This document shows, in pieces, positions 28,146 through 37,021 of a stretch of 64,000 nt of DNA. Each line of letters opens with the position of its first letter. Within the stretch, counting starts at the first letter, position 1. Made by a program: the position numbers and the translations under genes. The notes under the pieces were generated by a model. That model was not told the DNA's origin, did no database searches, and worked only from the letters and a program-made list of their open reading frames with translations. This stretch comes from Comamonas avium (GTDB lineage: Bacteria > Pseudomonadota > Gammaproteobacteria > Burkholderiales > Burkholderiaceae_C): NCBI RefSeq assembly GCF_014836675.1, contig NZ_JACSQK010000002.1, positions 62,001-126,000 of the forward strand. The letters are read 5' to 3'.

Positions 28146-30026
28146 TTACTTCGCTTCTTCAACGGCAGTGCCGTCGGGGCGCCAGATCGTGCCAATGGAC
28201 ACGCTCTTGAGCTTCTTTTGACGGCCATACCACAGGTTCGCCAAGCCACGCGAGAAGAACACGGCAGAGAACATGCTGGTCGCAATACCAATACAGTGAA
28301 CCACGGCAAAGCCGCGCACGGCGCCTGAGCCAAAGGCCAGCAGCGACAAGCCCACGATCAGGGTCGTCAGGTTCGAGTCCAGGATGGTGGCCCATGCGCG
28401 GTCATAGCCCGCGTGGATGGCCGCCTGCGGCGAAAGACCGGCTCGCAGCTCTTCCCGTATACGCTCATTGATCAGCACGTTGGAGTCAATCGCCACGCCA
28501 ATCGCCAGCGCCATCGCCGCGATACCGGGCAAGGTCAGCGTCGCTTGCAGCATGGACAAAACCGCCATCAGCAACAGCACGTTCACACCCAGCGCCACCG
28601 TAGAGAACACGCCGAACAGGTGGTAGTACACGCACATGAAAATGGCGATAACGACGAAGCCCCACACCACGGAGTTGATACCACGCTCAATGTTGTCAGC
28701 ACCCAGGCTGGGGCCAATGGTGTATTCCTCGATGATCTCCATGGGCGCAGCCAGAGAACCTGCGCGCAGCAGCAGCGAGGTATCGTTGGCTTCCGTGGTC
28801 GTCATGCGACCCGAAATCTGCACGCGACCTCCTCCGATTTCAGAGCGGATCGCTGGCGCAGTCACCACTTCGCCCTTGCCCTTTTCGAACAAGATGATGG
28901 CCATGCGCTTGTTGATGTTCTCGCGCGTGATGTCCTTGAAGATGCGCGCGCCCTTGGCATCCAGCACCAGGTTCACGGTTGGCTCCTGGGTCTGGCTGTC
29001 AAAACCAGGCTGGGCATCGGTCAGATTCTCGCCCGTCAAAATCACTTGTTTCTTGACGATGACCGGGTTGCCGCTGCGGTCCAGATAGCGCTCCGAGCCA
29101 AACGGCACATTGCCCGTGCCCATTTCAGCTGCGCGGCCCTCGGAGGATTCGTCCACCAAGCGCACTTCCAGCGTCGCGGTGCGACCCAAGATGTCCTTGG
29201 CCTTGGCGGTGTCCTGCACGCCCGGCAGCTGCACCACAATGCGGTCCAGACCCTGCTGCTGGATCACGGGCTCTGCCACACCCAGCTCGTTGATACGGTT
29301 GTGCAGCGTGGTGATGTTTTGCTTGAGTGCCTGCTCTTGCACCTTGCGCAGCGATTCAGGCTTGATGGTGGCACGCAGGCGACCATCGGCACCGGTGCCC
29401 ACTTCTGCCACTTGCAGATCGGGGAACTGGTCGGCAATCAGATTGCGCGCAGCAGTCATGCTGGCTTCGTCACGCAGGCGCACTTCAATGGCCTGACCAT
29501 CACGGCTGATACCGCCATGGCGAATGCTCTTGTCGCGCATCATGGTGCGCAGATCGCCCGCCAGCGATTCAGCACGCTTGGTCAACGCGGCTTGCATGTC
29601 CACTTGCAGCATGAAGTGCACACCACCGCGCAAGTCCAGGCCCAGGTACATGGGGTTGGCGCCCAAGGATGTCAGCCACTGGGGTGAGCGCGAAACCAGG
29701 TTCAGCGCCACGATGTAAGCAGGGTCAGCAGGGTCGGCCACCAGAGCACGTTCGATCACGTCCTTGGCTTTGAGCTGCTCGTCGGGCGTATTGAAACGCG
29801 CGCGCACAGAATTGCCTTCCAGAGTCAGAACGTCTGGCGACAACGAGGCCGCTTGCAGTGCGCTTTCGACACGGGTGAGTACACCCTCATCGACCTTGAC
29901 GGAAGATTTGGCAGAAGACACCTGCACTGCAGGTGCCTCGCCGAAAAAGTTGGGCAGGGTGTAGATCACACCTACCAGTAGCGCGACCACAAGGATCGCG
30001 TACTTCCAGACCGGGTATCGGTTCAT
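28146..30026 (-). CDS. secD: Protein translocase subunit SecD
   Basis: A 626-residue SecD with an N-terminal helix, a large periplasmic domain and five C-terminal helices. Recognised from LGLDLRGGVHFMLQVD (the D1 motif), RINELGVAEPVIQQQG, GSLAAPMEIIEEYTIGPSLG and the transmembrane motif GVAIDSNVLINERIREELR. Asp in VAIDSNV is essential for proton-driven function in homologues. The ATG at 30026 has only a weak ribosome site. It lies between yajC (89-base gap) and secF. Confidence 0.97.
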   Translation of the reverse strand: MNRYPVWKYAILVVALLVGVIYTLPNFFGEAPAVQVSSAKSSVKVDEGVLTRVESALQAASLSPDVLTLEGNSVRARFNTPDEQLKAKDVIERALVADPADPAYIVALNLVSRSPQWLTSLGANPMYLGLDLRGGVHFMLQVDMQAALTKRAESLAGDLRTMMRDKSIRHGGISRDGQAIEVRLRDEASMTAARNLIADQFPDLQVAEVGTGADGRLRATIKPESLRKVQEQALKQNITTLHNRINELGVAEPVIQQQGLDRIVVQLPGVQDTAKAKDILGRTATLEVRLVDESSEGRAAEMGTGNVPFGSERYLDRSGNPVIVKKQVILTGENLTDAQPGFDSQTQEPTVNLVLDAKGARIFKDITRENINKRMAIILFEKGKGEVVTAPAIRSEIGGGRVQISGRMTTTEANDTSLLLRAGSLAAPMEIIEEYTIGPSLGADNIERGINSVVWGFVVIAIFMCVYYHLFGVFSTVALGVNVLLLMAVLSMLQATLTLPGIAAMALAIGVAIDSNVLINERIREELRAGLSPQAAIHAGYDRAWATILDSNLTTLIVGLSLLAFGSGAVRGFAVVHCIGIATSMFSAVFFSRGLANLWYGRQKKLKSVSIGTIWRPDGTAVEEAK

Positions 30027-30115
30027 GATCGCGCTCTATCTCTCACGCTAGAAACAGGGCGCGGCATGCCTTCAGACAAGCCCACCGGCCCGCTCAACCA
30101 GAAGAAAGTCTGGTC

Positions 30116-30451
30116 TTACTTAACGGTGCCCTTGGGCAGCACTTGCACCACGGCGGAACGCTGGATTTGCACCTTCACGCCGGCAGCGATTTCGATGAAC
30201 AGAAACTGCTCGTCCAGATCGACCACACGGCCCAGAATGCCGCCGGAGGTTGCCACGTCGTCACCCTTGGACAGGGCTTCCACCATGGCGCGGTGTTCCT
30301 TTTGACGCTTCATCTGGGGACGAATCATCACAAAGTACAAGACCACAAACATCAGCACCAGAGGCAGCATGCCGGTGAGCGAAGACATCATGCCGCCTTC
30401 AGCAGCAGCGGCTGCGGGAGCGGTTTGGGCAAAAGCAGAAGAAATAAACAC
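30116..30451 (-). CDS. yajC: Sec translocase accessory subunit YajC
   Basis: A 111-residue single-span protein. The helix LPLVLMFVVLYFVMIRPQMK is followed by the RxKEHRAM segment and the family pattern LSKGDDVATSGGILGRVVDL. It joins SecDF in the holotranslocon. The start is GTG with GGAG eight bases upstream. It is the first gene of the sec unit here; the usual upstream tgt and queA genes are not present next to it. Confidence 0.95.
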   Translation of the reverse strand: MFISSAFAQTAPAAAAAEGGMMSSLTGMLPLVLMFVVLYFVMIRPQMKRQKEHRAMVEALSKGDDVATSGGILGRVVDLDEQFLFIEIAAGVKVQIQRSAVVQVLPKGTVK

Positions 30452-30628
30452 GGACGAACTCCAAGATGGAATGGGTCAAAAAAAAGAACAGGCCACAGGG
30501 CCTGCCAAGCGCTACAGCATAGCTGAGCGCAAGTCAACGAAGCATTGTATGCGTGCGCCTTGTGATATGCCGCAGCTAAACCTGAGTACCTGCCAGTGTT
30601 TGCCACAGAATATCTTTTAAAAGAAATG

Positions 30629-30663
30629 AGCTGCTGGCGCTTACTGGATAAGCGTCAGCAGCT
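30629..30663. repeat. Intergenic palindromic repeat, short form (copy C)
   Basis: Fifteen-base arms (AGCTGCTGGCGCTTA and TAAGCGTCAGCAGCT) pair with one G-T-type mismatch around five bases and are flanked by A/T runs. It lies upstream of yajC and downstream of the indolepyruvate oxidoreductase, for which it may be a terminator. Confidence 0.65.
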
Positions 30664-30698
30664 ATCTTTTCAGAAATAACCGGCTGTCAAAGAGCCTG

Positions 30699-33600
30699 TT
30701 ATTTTGCTGCAGCCGGGTCCCGCCACTGCTGCATCAGCGCCTGCCACTTGCTGCGTGCAGCCTGCAAATGCCGTTCTTTCACGTGGCCATAACCGCGGAT
30801 GTCTTCGGGGATGCGGGCAATCTCTACGGCCAGCGGCAACTTGTCCACCGTCAGCTGTGACAGCAAGCCTTCGATGCACTCCCGGTACTCTGCAATCAAG
30901 GTGCGCTCGGTTTTGCGCTCAGGGTTGCGGCCGAACACATCCAAAGCCGTACCGCGCAAACCCTTCAAGCCTGCCAGCACCTTGAACAAGGTGCGGATAC
31001 GCTGCGGATACGCTTTTTTGACCAGATGGCCTTGGTCATCTTTGGACGCTGTTGTGGGCGGTGCCAGGTGGTGCACCAGCTTGTAGTCGCCTTCAAACAT
31101 GTCCGCAATCTTTTGTGTGAAAGCCGGGTCTGTGTGCAGACGCGCCACCTCGTACTCATCCTTGTACGCCATGAGCTTGAACAAGTAACGCGCCACAGCT
31201 TCGGTCAGCTTCGTGGAAGCACCGAGCTGACTTTCTGCGGCCTGCACCTTATCGACCAGCGCACGGTATTGCGCGGCATAGGCGGCGTTCTGGTAGCCGG
31301 TCAGAAACTCTTCACGCTGCGACACCAGCTCTGGCACCCCGGGTTTCTTCACGAACTGAATGACTTGCGCCGTGCGGTAAATGGCTTGCACATCTTCCAG
31401 CTTGTGCGCGCAGCGGCGGCCCCACTCAAACGCGGCCTGGTTGTTGGCTACCTGTACACCGTTGAGCTCCATGGCACGCAACAGGGCTTGCCGACTGAGG
31501 GGGATACGGCCCTTTTGCCAGGCATAGCCCAGCATCAGCGGGTTGGTGTAGATGCTGTCGCCCAGCAGCTTGACGGCCACTTCATCGGCATCCCAGACGC
31601 CCAGATGGGCCTGGCCACCCACAGCATGGGCAATCGCGGTTTCACATTGCGCGCCGGGTGCCTGCCAATCAGGGTTGTGTACAAAGGCCGCCGTCGGTGT
31701 GCCATGGGTGTTCAGGGCCACAAAGGTTCGCCCCGACTGCATGGATGCCAGGGTCACCGCATTCGCCGCCACGATGGCATCACAGCCAATCACCAAATCG
31801 GCCTTGCCCACATCCACCTTGGTGGTGTGAATGGCCTCTGGTGTGTTGGCTATCTGGATATGGCTCCAGGTTGAGCCACCCTTTTGTGCCAGGCCCGCAG
31901 CGTCTTGCGTGATGACACCCTTGCCTTCCAGGTGTGCCGCCATGCCAAGCAACGAGCCAATGGTGATCACCCCGGTACCGCCCACCCCGGCCACCACAAT
32001 GCCCCACGCCTGGGTGGCATCGGGCAACACCGGCTCGGCAATCGCTGGCAGCAGGGAAAGGTCACCCTTTTTTTCCTTCTTGGGCTTTTTAAGCTGTCCG
32101 CCTTCCACAGTGACAAAGCTGGGGCAAAAACCCTTCACGCAAGAGAAATCTTTGTTGCAGCTGTTTTGGTTGATACGGCGCTTGCGGCCAAACGGCGTCT
32201 CTACCGGCTCGACCGACAGACAGTTGGACTGCACCGAACAATCACCACAGCCTTCACACACCAGCTCGTTGATGATGACGGTCTTGGCAGGCGTTGCCAG
32301 CGTGCCGCGCTTGCGGCGACGGCGTTTTTCCGTGGCGCACGTCTGGTCGTAAATGATGGCCGTGCAGCCTTCAAGCTCACGGAACTGACGCTGAATGCGG
32401 TCCAGCTCATCGCGGTGGTGCACTGTCACCCCGGGCGACAGGCTCACCCCTTGGTATTTGGCGGGCTCATCGGTGACGATCACCAGCTTGCGCACACCTT
32501 CCGCCAGCAAGCTTTGCATGATTTGCAGCACCGAGTGGCCTTCAGGCCGCTCGCCCACACGCTGCCCGCCCGTCATGGCCACGGCATCGTTGTAAAGCAG
32601 CTTGTAGGTAATGTTCACACCCGCCGCAATGCTCTGGCGTATCGCCAGCAACCCGCTGTGAAAGTAGGTGCCATCACCCAGGTTGGCAAACACGTGCGCC
32701 TCTTTGGTGAACGGTGCCTGGCCCACCCAGCTGACCCCTTCGCCGCCCATTTGCGTGAAAGTGCTGGTGGAGCGGTCCATCCACACCGTCATGTAGTGGC
32801 AGCCAATCCCTGCCACAGCGCGGCTGCCTTCGGGCACGCGGGTACTGGTGTTGTGCGGGCAGCCACTGCAAAACCACGGCGTACGGTCCCCCGCAGGGGC
32901 ATTGGCTTGTGTCTGCTGCAGCTCACAGGCATCCAGCAGTGTCAGGTGCTGGTCCATGCGTGCCTGCACGTCTTGCGGCACACCCAGCTTCTTCAGCCGC
33001 TTGGCAATGGCGCGTGCAATCAGCGCGGGGGTCAGGTCAGCATTGGCGCGCAGCAGCCAGTCGCCACTGGCGTGACTGGGCTTGCTCCACTCGCCGCCTT
33101 CGCGGTCTTCAAACTTGCCCACCACGGTGGGGCGCACATCATCACGCCAGTTGTAAAGCTCTTCTTTGACCTGGTACTCAATGATCTGGCGCTTTTCCTC
33201 CACCACCAAAATTTCTTGCAGGCCGCGTGCAAAGTCGCGCGTGATCGTGGCCTCCAGCGGCCACACCACATTCACTTTGTGCACCCGAATGCCCACGCGC
33301 TGGCAGGTGGCGTCATCGAGCCCCAAGTCGATCAAGGCCTGACGCATGTCGTTGTAGGCCTTGCCGCTGGCCATGATGCCAAAGCGGTCCTGACTGCCCT
33401 GCACCACGTTGTAGTTCAGCTTGTTGGCGCGCACATAGGCCAGGGCGGCATACCACTTGTGGTGCATCAGCCGCTGCTCTTGCTCCAGCGGGGCATCAGG
33501 CCAGCGAATGTGCAGGCCACCGGGTGGCATGGCAAAGTCTTCGGGCAGCACGATGTTCACGCGGTCTGGGTCCACCCAGACGCTGCTGGAGGACTCGACC

Positions 33601-34247
33601 ACCTCCTGAATCGTCTTCATCCCCGACCACAGCCCGCTGAAGCGGCTCATGGCAAAGGCATGCAGGCCCATGTCCAGAATTTCCTGCACGCTGCTGGGAA
33701 AGAAAACCGGGGTTCCACAGGCCTTGAAAATGTGATCGCTTTGGTGGGCCGCCGTGGAGCTTTTGCTGATGTGGTCATCTCCCGCCAGTGCAATGACGCC
33801 ACCGTGCTGTGCGGTACCGGCCATGTTGGCGTGCTTGAACACGTCAGAGCAGCGGTCCACCCCCGGCCCTTTGCCATACCAGATGCCAAAGACGCCGTCG
33901 AACTTCTGCGACTGCGGGTACAAATCCAGCTGCTGCGTGCCCCACAGGGCAGTCGCAGCCAGCTCCTCATTCACACCCGGCTTAAAGACGATGTTTTGTG
34001 ACTCCAGGTGTTTTTGGGCTGCCCAAAGCGCCTGGTCATAGCCACCCAGAGGCGAGCCACGGTAGCCACTGATGAAACCGGCTGTATTCAGCCCCTGCTG
34101 CGCATCGCGCAGGCGCTGCAGCATGGGCAGGCGCACCAGCGCCTGCACGCCGCTCATGAAGGCGCGGCCTCTTTCCAGGGTGTATTTGTCGTCCAGCGTG
34201 ACGTTTTCCAGCGCCAGGCGCACGGCGTCGTTCAAGGGTGCGTTCAT
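30699..34247 (-). CDS. Indolepyruvate ferredoxin oxidoreductase, fused single-chain type
   Basis: A 1182-residue enzyme of the 2-oxoacid:ferredoxin oxidoreductase superfamily that decarboxylates aryl- or branched-chain pyruvates to acyl-CoA. The N-terminal half has the pyrimidine and TPP-binding domains (FISGYRGSPLGGYDQAL, CSGCPHNTSTRVPEGS, ANLGDGTYFHSG). An iron-sulfur motif follows (CEGCGDCSVQSNC with later cysteines), then the gamma domain GVGGTGVITIGSLLGMAA and AAGLAQKGG. The C-terminal 250 residues are the family's extension. It is divergent from an Lrp regulator. Its 5' end is odd: the first 21 codons are duplicated exactly 155 bases upstream, leaving two short coupled frames. ATG 34247 has AAGGGGG upstream. 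Confidence 0.93.
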   Translation of the reverse strand: MNAPLNDAVRLALENVTLDDKYTLERGRAFMSGVQALVRLPMLQRLRDAQQGLNTAGFISGYRGSPLGGYDQALWAAQKHLESQNIVFKPGVNEELAATALWGTQQLDLYPQSQKFDGVFGIWYGKGPGVDRCSDVFKHANMAGTAQHGGVIALAGDDHISKSSTAAHQSDHIFKACGTPVFFPSSVQEILDMGLHAFAMSRFSGLWSGMKTIQEVVESSSSVWVDPDRVNIVLPEDFAMPPGGLHIRWPDAPLEQEQRLMHHKWYAALAYVRANKLNYNVVQGSQDRFGIMASGKAYNDMRQALIDLGLDDATCQRVGIRVHKVNVVWPLEATITRDFARGLQEILVVEEKRQIIEYQVKEELYNWRDDVRPTVVGKFEDREGGEWSKPSHASGDWLLRANADLTPALIARAIAKRLKKLGVPQDVQARMDQHLTLLDACELQQTQANAPAGDRTPWFCSGCPHNTSTRVPEGSRAVAGIGCHYMTVWMDRSTSTFTQMGGEGVSWVGQAPFTKEAHVFANLGDGTYFHSGLLAIRQSIAAGVNITYKLLYNDAVAMTGGQRVGERPEGHSVLQIMQSLLAEGVRKLVIVTDEPAKYQGVSLSPGVTVHHRDELDRIQRQFRELEGCTAIIYDQTCATEKRRRRKRGTLATPAKTVIINELVCEGCGDCSVQSNCLSVEPVETPFGRKRRINQNSCNKDFSCVKGFCPSFVTVEGGQLKKPKKEKKGDLSLLPAIAEPVLPDATQAWGIVVAGVGGTGVITIGSLLGMAAHLEGKGVITQDAAGLAQKGGSTWSHIQIANTPEAIHTTKVDVGKADLVIGCDAIVAANAVTLASMQSGRTFVALNTHGTPTAAFVHNPDWQAPGAQCETAIAHAVGGQAHLGVWDADEVAVKLLGDSIYTNPLMLGYAWQKGRIPLSRQALLRAMELNGVQVANNQAAFEWGRRCAHKLEDVQAIYRTAQVIQFVKKPGVPELVSQREEFLTGYQNAAYAAQYRALVDKVQAAESQLGASTKLTEAVARYLFKLMAYKDEYEVARLHTDPAFTQKIADMFEGDYKLVHHLAPPTTASKDDQGHLVKKAYPQRIRTLFKVLAGLKGLRGTALDVFGRNPERKTERTLIAEYRECIEGLLSQLTVDKLPLAVEIARIPEDIRGYGHVKERHLQAARSKWQALMQQWRDPAAAK

Positions 34248-34407
34248 AGCGCCCCCCCTTGCTTGCAGCGCTGAACGCCACATCCACCGTGTCCAGCTTC
34301 GCTGTCCACCGTGTATTTGTGTTGCAAACCGCGCTGCAGTTTGTCGTCCAGCGTGACGTTTTCCAGCGCCAGGCGCACGGCGTCGTTCAAGGGTGCGTTC
34401 ATAGCGC
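34185..34407 (-). repeat. 68-bp direct repeat of the oxidoreductase 5' end (155-bp period)
   Basis: The segment 34185-34252, covering GCGCT plus codons 1-21 of the oxidoreductase, recurs without mismatch at 34340-34407. The interval of 155 bases is not a multiple of three, so the upstream copy shifts frame and ends exactly over the true start codon. A third, diverged copy of the first thirteen codons begins at 34467. Confidence 0.92.
34244..34402 (-). CDS. Short frame from duplicated oxidoreductase start (52 residues)
   Basis: It begins with the same 21 codons as the oxidoreductase (MNAPLNDAVRLALENV, then TLDDK), then diverges into LQRGLQHKYTVDS and a Gly- and Cys-containing tail. Its stop overlaps the oxidoreductase ATG as ATGA, and AAGGA precedes its own ATG. 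It may be a mere by-product of duplication or a translated leader that couples to the enzyme. I cannot tell which from sequence; expression is unproven. Confidence 0.45.
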   Translation of the reverse strand: MNAPLNDAVRLALENVTLDDKLQRGLQHKYTVDSEAGHGGCGVQRCKQGGAL

Positions 34408-34467
34408 ACGTCCTTGGCTGGCAGGTGTCAGCACGGGGCTTACTGCATTGATCCATGGGGCGTTCAT
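34399..34467 (-). CDS. Candidate 22-residue leader peptide before the oxidoreductase
   Basis: It starts MNAPWINAVSPVL, a recognisable diverged copy of the oxidoreductase start MNAPLNDAVRLAL, and ends overlapping the next ATG as ATGA. It carries the clearest ribosome site of the chain, AAGGAGAC seven bases before its ATG. This suggests ribosomes may enter here and pass down by coupled reinitiation. No protein-level evidence is possible from sequence. Confidence 0.45.
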   Translation of the reverse strand: MNAPWINAVSPVLTPASQGRAL

Positions 34468-34559
34468 CGTTGTCTCCTTCATATGGACCATGCGTTTGGC
34501 TGGTCTCTTGGTGTGTGGGCGATGACCCAAATCAAGTGTAGAAGTGAGCGCGGGATAAG

Positions 34560-34591
34560 GGATTGCTTTTTTTGCCCCAAAATACCAATCC
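34560..34591. promoter_or_regulatory. Candidate Lrp-type operator
   Basis: A 32-base imperfect palindrome with ends GGATTG and CAATCC and an A/T-rich interior (TTTTTTTG opposite CAAAATA). The length and A/T centre suit Lrp/AsnC binding. It lies 33 bases before lrp, between it and the divergent oxidoreductase. Confidence 0.5.
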
Positions 34592-34623
34592 TGCGCAAGA
34601 TCCTTTCTCAAACAAGGGAAAAC

Positions 34624-35097
34624 GTGAATACTCTGGACAAATTTGACCTCGCCATCCTGGCCCATTTGCAGGCCGATGGGCGATTGACCAATGCTGAACT
34701 GGCACAGCGTGTGGGCCTGTCTGCAGCGCCATGCTGGCGGCGTGTGCGTTCGCTGGAGACGCTGGGCTACATCCGCGGCTACCACGCTGAAATTGACCGC
34801 CACAAAATCGGGCTGGGTGTGCTGGCCTTTGTGCGCATTGATGCGGAAATCAGCTCTGGCGCGCGCACCCGGGAGATGGAAGAAGCCATTTGCGCCATCC
34901 CCGAAGTCATTTCGTGTCACTACATCAGCGGCAAGGGCATGTTTGAGCTGCAGGTGGTTGCCAAGGATCTGGAGAGTTTTTCCAACTTCACGCGTTCCGT
35001 ACTGCTCAATTTGCCCAATGTGAAGGACATGCACACCAGCTTTTCACTGGGGGAGGTGAAATCCAGCATGCCGCCCGTGCCGGCCGCTGGCGTGTAG
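34624..35097 (+). CDS. Lrp/AsnC-family transcriptional regulator
   Basis: A 157-residue Lrp-type regulator. The DNA-binding helix-turn-helix is LDKFDLAILAHLQADGRLTN with LAQRVGLSAAPCWRRVRSLE. The RAM ligand-binding domain follows with IPEVISCHYISGKGMFELQV. GTG 34624 has AAGGGAAA upstream; the frame is open further left without family character. It is divergent from the indolepyruvate oxidoreductase and probably controls it in response to an amino acid such as an aromatic or branched-chain one. A palindrome in the shared promoter supports this. The amino acid sensed is unknown. Confidence 0.93.
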   Translation: MNTLDKFDLAILAHLQADGRLTNAELAQRVGLSAAPCWRRVRSLETLGYIRGYHAEIDRHKIGLGVLAFVRIDAEISSGARTREMEEAICAIPEVISCHYISGKGMFELQVVAKDLESFSNFTRSVLLNLPNVKDMHTSFSLGEVKSSMPPVPAAGV

Positions 35098-35101
35098 CCA
35101 A

Positions 35102-35121
35102 GCAGGTCACTTGTGACCTGC
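35102..35121. promoter_or_regulatory. Perfect 9-2-9 palindrome downstream of lrp
   Basis: GCAGGTCAC and GTGACCTGC flank TT, four bases after the lrp stop. There is no T-run, so it is not a standard terminator. It may be a regulator site for the MFS gene that starts 83 bases further on. Confidence 0.4.
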
Positions 35122-35204
35122 GCGCATGTGCCAAGTGAGATGGCTGCCATCGCTCGCAGGCAATGTCCGGCAAGAAGCTGCTAGAGGGCTGACAATTGGC
35201 GGTG

Positions 35205-36872
35205 ATGCCCGACCACCAAGCCCCCCTTCCGCCCACGCCCTCCCCAGGGCGCATTCTTGAAGAGCCTGGTGCAACACCAGCGCCCCAAGCCTCCCGACCT
35301 GACTCGACCTGGGCACCCTTGCGCACCCCCACCTTCCGCCTGCTGTGGAGCGTGACGCTGGTGGCCAACATCTGCGTCTGGATGAACGATGTGGCCGCCG
35401 CGTGGATGATGACCTCCCTGACCACATCCCCTGTGCTGGTGGCCCTGGTACAGACGGCATCCACCCTGCCCGTGTTTTTGCTGGGCCTGCCCAGCGGCGC
35501 TCTGGCCGACATCCTGGACCGACGCCGTTATTTCATCTTCACGCAGTTCTGGGTGGCGATCGTGGCTGTGCTGCTGTGCGCAGCCGTCGCTCTGGATGCC
35601 ATGAGCGCCCCGCTGCTTCTGGCCCTGACATTTGCCAACGGCATTGGCATGGCCATGCGCTGGCCGGTCTTTTCTGCGCTGATTCCCGAAGTGATCAGCA
35701 AGCCGCTGCTGCCCTCGGCCATGGCGCTCAATGCGGTGGCCATGAATGCCTCGCGCATTGTGGGTCCCCTGGTGGCTGGCGCCATCATTGCCAGCGCAGG
35801 CACGCTGTGGGTGTTTGTGCTGAATGCGCTGCTGTCCATCGTGGCGGGCTTCATCTTGCTGCGCTGGCAGCGGGAGCAGGCAGCCATCAACCCTCTGGGG
35901 CGCGAGCGCCTGCCCAGCGCCATGCGCGTGGGGCTGCAGTTCGTCAAAGAATCGCCGCGCATGCGCGCCGTAATTGCGCGCACCGTGTCGTTCTTTTTCA
36001 TGTCCACCGCCATCATGGCTTTGCTGCCGCTGACCGCCAAACGCTTTGATGGCATTGGCTTCATCAGCGGCGCGGGCGTGTTCACCGTGCTGCTGGCATC
36101 CATGGGCGCTGGGGCCATCATCGGTGCCATGTTTTTGCCCCGCATCCGGCAGGCTTTGCCCAGCGAGGCTCTGGTGCTGACGGGCACCTGCCTGCAGGCA
36201 GCATCCACCATTGGTGTGGCTCTGGCACCCAATTTGGCGCTGGCCATTGTGTGCATGATGATTGCCGGCCTGTCGCTGCTGTCTACGGCCAACACGCTGG
36301 GCGTGAAAGCCCAGATGGCACTGCCCAACTGGGTGCGTGCGCGGGGCATGTCGGCCTATCAGATGTCCATCATGGGCGGCATGGCGCTGGGCTCGGCGCT
36401 GTGGGGCAAGATTGCATCGCTCACCTCGGTGCCTGCCAGCCTGATCACCGCCGCCATCACTGGCGTGGTCTGCATGCTGGTGGTGCAGCGCGTATTTCTG
36501 GATCGCCAGGCTCTGGAAGATTTGAGCCCCTCCAAAGCCTGGGAGCCGCCCAAACACAGCCAGCCCGAAGAGGGCCGCGTGGTGGTGCACATTGAGTTCA
36601 TCATCAACCCCGCCAAGGCCAAGCGCTTTCGCACACTGATGCAGGAAAGCCGGCGCAGTCGCATGCGCCAGGGCGCACTGGCGTGGCGCATGCTGCACAG
36701 CATGGAGCGGCCAGAGCGCTATGTGGAAGAAATTGTGGATGAGTCCTGGATTGAGCACCTGCGCCGCTTTGACCGCGTCACCGCTGCCGATGTGGCCTTG
36801 CGTGAGCGCAAGCTGGCCTTCCACGTGCTGGATACACCGCCCCGGGTCACGCGCTATTTCGAGACAGATTAA
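35205..36872 (+). CDS. MFS transporter (MFS_3 type) with C-terminal cytoplasmic domain
   Basis: A 555-residue protein. About twelve helices span residues 45-430, beginning FRLLWSVTLVANICVWMNDV with the loop motif GALADILDRRRYF, which fits the EntS-like MFS_3 group that exports small molecules. The last 115 residues, from VVVHIEFIINPAKAKRFRTL onward, are soluble and resemble the ferredoxin-like antibiotic-biosynthesis-monooxygenase fold attached to this group. The substrate is unknown. The frame opens at TTG 35196; ATG 35205 is preferred, though no ribosome site is convincing. A strong terminator follows. Confidence 0.82.
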   Translation: MPDHQAPLPPTPSPGRILEEPGATPAPQASRPDSTWAPLRTPTFRLLWSVTLVANICVWMNDVAAAWMMTSLTTSPVLVALVQTASTLPVFLLGLPSGALADILDRRRYFIFTQFWVAIVAVLLCAAVALDAMSAPLLLALTFANGIGMAMRWPVFSALIPEVISKPLLPSAMALNAVAMNASRIVGPLVAGAIIASAGTLWVFVLNALLSIVAGFILLRWQREQAAINPLGRERLPSAMRVGLQFVKESPRMRAVIARTVSFFFMSTAIMALLPLTAKRFDGIGFISGAGVFTVLLASMGAGAIIGAMFLPRIRQALPSEALVLTGTCLQAASTIGVALAPNLALAIVCMMIAGLSLLSTANTLGVKAQMALPNWVRARGMSAYQMSIMGGMALGSALWGKIASLTSVPASLITAAITGVVCMLVVQRVFLDRQALEDLSPSKAWEPPKHSQPEEGRVVVHIEFIINPAKAKRFRTLMQESRRSRMRQGALAWRMLHSMERPERYVEEIVDESWIEHLRRFDRVTAADVALRERKLAFHVLDTPPRVTRYFETD

Positions 36873-36884
36873 GGCCCAGGCGGG

Positions 36885-36920
36885 CAACAAAAAGGCTGCA
36901 GTCATGCAGCCTTTTTGTTG
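36885..36920. terminator. Bidirectional terminator between MFS gene and mltA
   Basis: Sixteen-base perfect arms from CAACAAAAAGGCTGCA and its complement surround GTCA. The internal T5 on either strand lets it serve both convergent genes. Confidence 0.9.
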
Positions 36921-36927
36921 GATGGTA

Positions 36928-37021
36928 TTTCTAATAAATGAGCTATCAAGGCTTATTCATCAACGATTTCAGCACTAAAACTATTTGAAATCATTGACTG
37001 GCAAGCGCTATATGCTCACTT
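36928..37021. repeat. Intergenic imperfect-palindrome repeat, long form (copy D)
   Basis: It shares GCTTATTCATCAACGATTTC with the matching part of copy B (differing at few positions) and ends with CAAGCGCTATATGCTC, like the right arm of copy B. It abuts the mltA stop codon. Confidence 0.6.

Noticed and set aside
28369-28380. tRNA-like T-loop sequence GGTTCGAGTCC
   Set aside because: It lies inside secD and has no matching acceptor stem, anticodon arm or D arm nearby. No tRNA gene was found in the window.
31884-34001. Long open frame antisense to the indolepyruvate oxidoreductase (705 codons)
   Set aside because: It is a shadow of the enzyme's own codons, with no domain, ribosome site or promoter.
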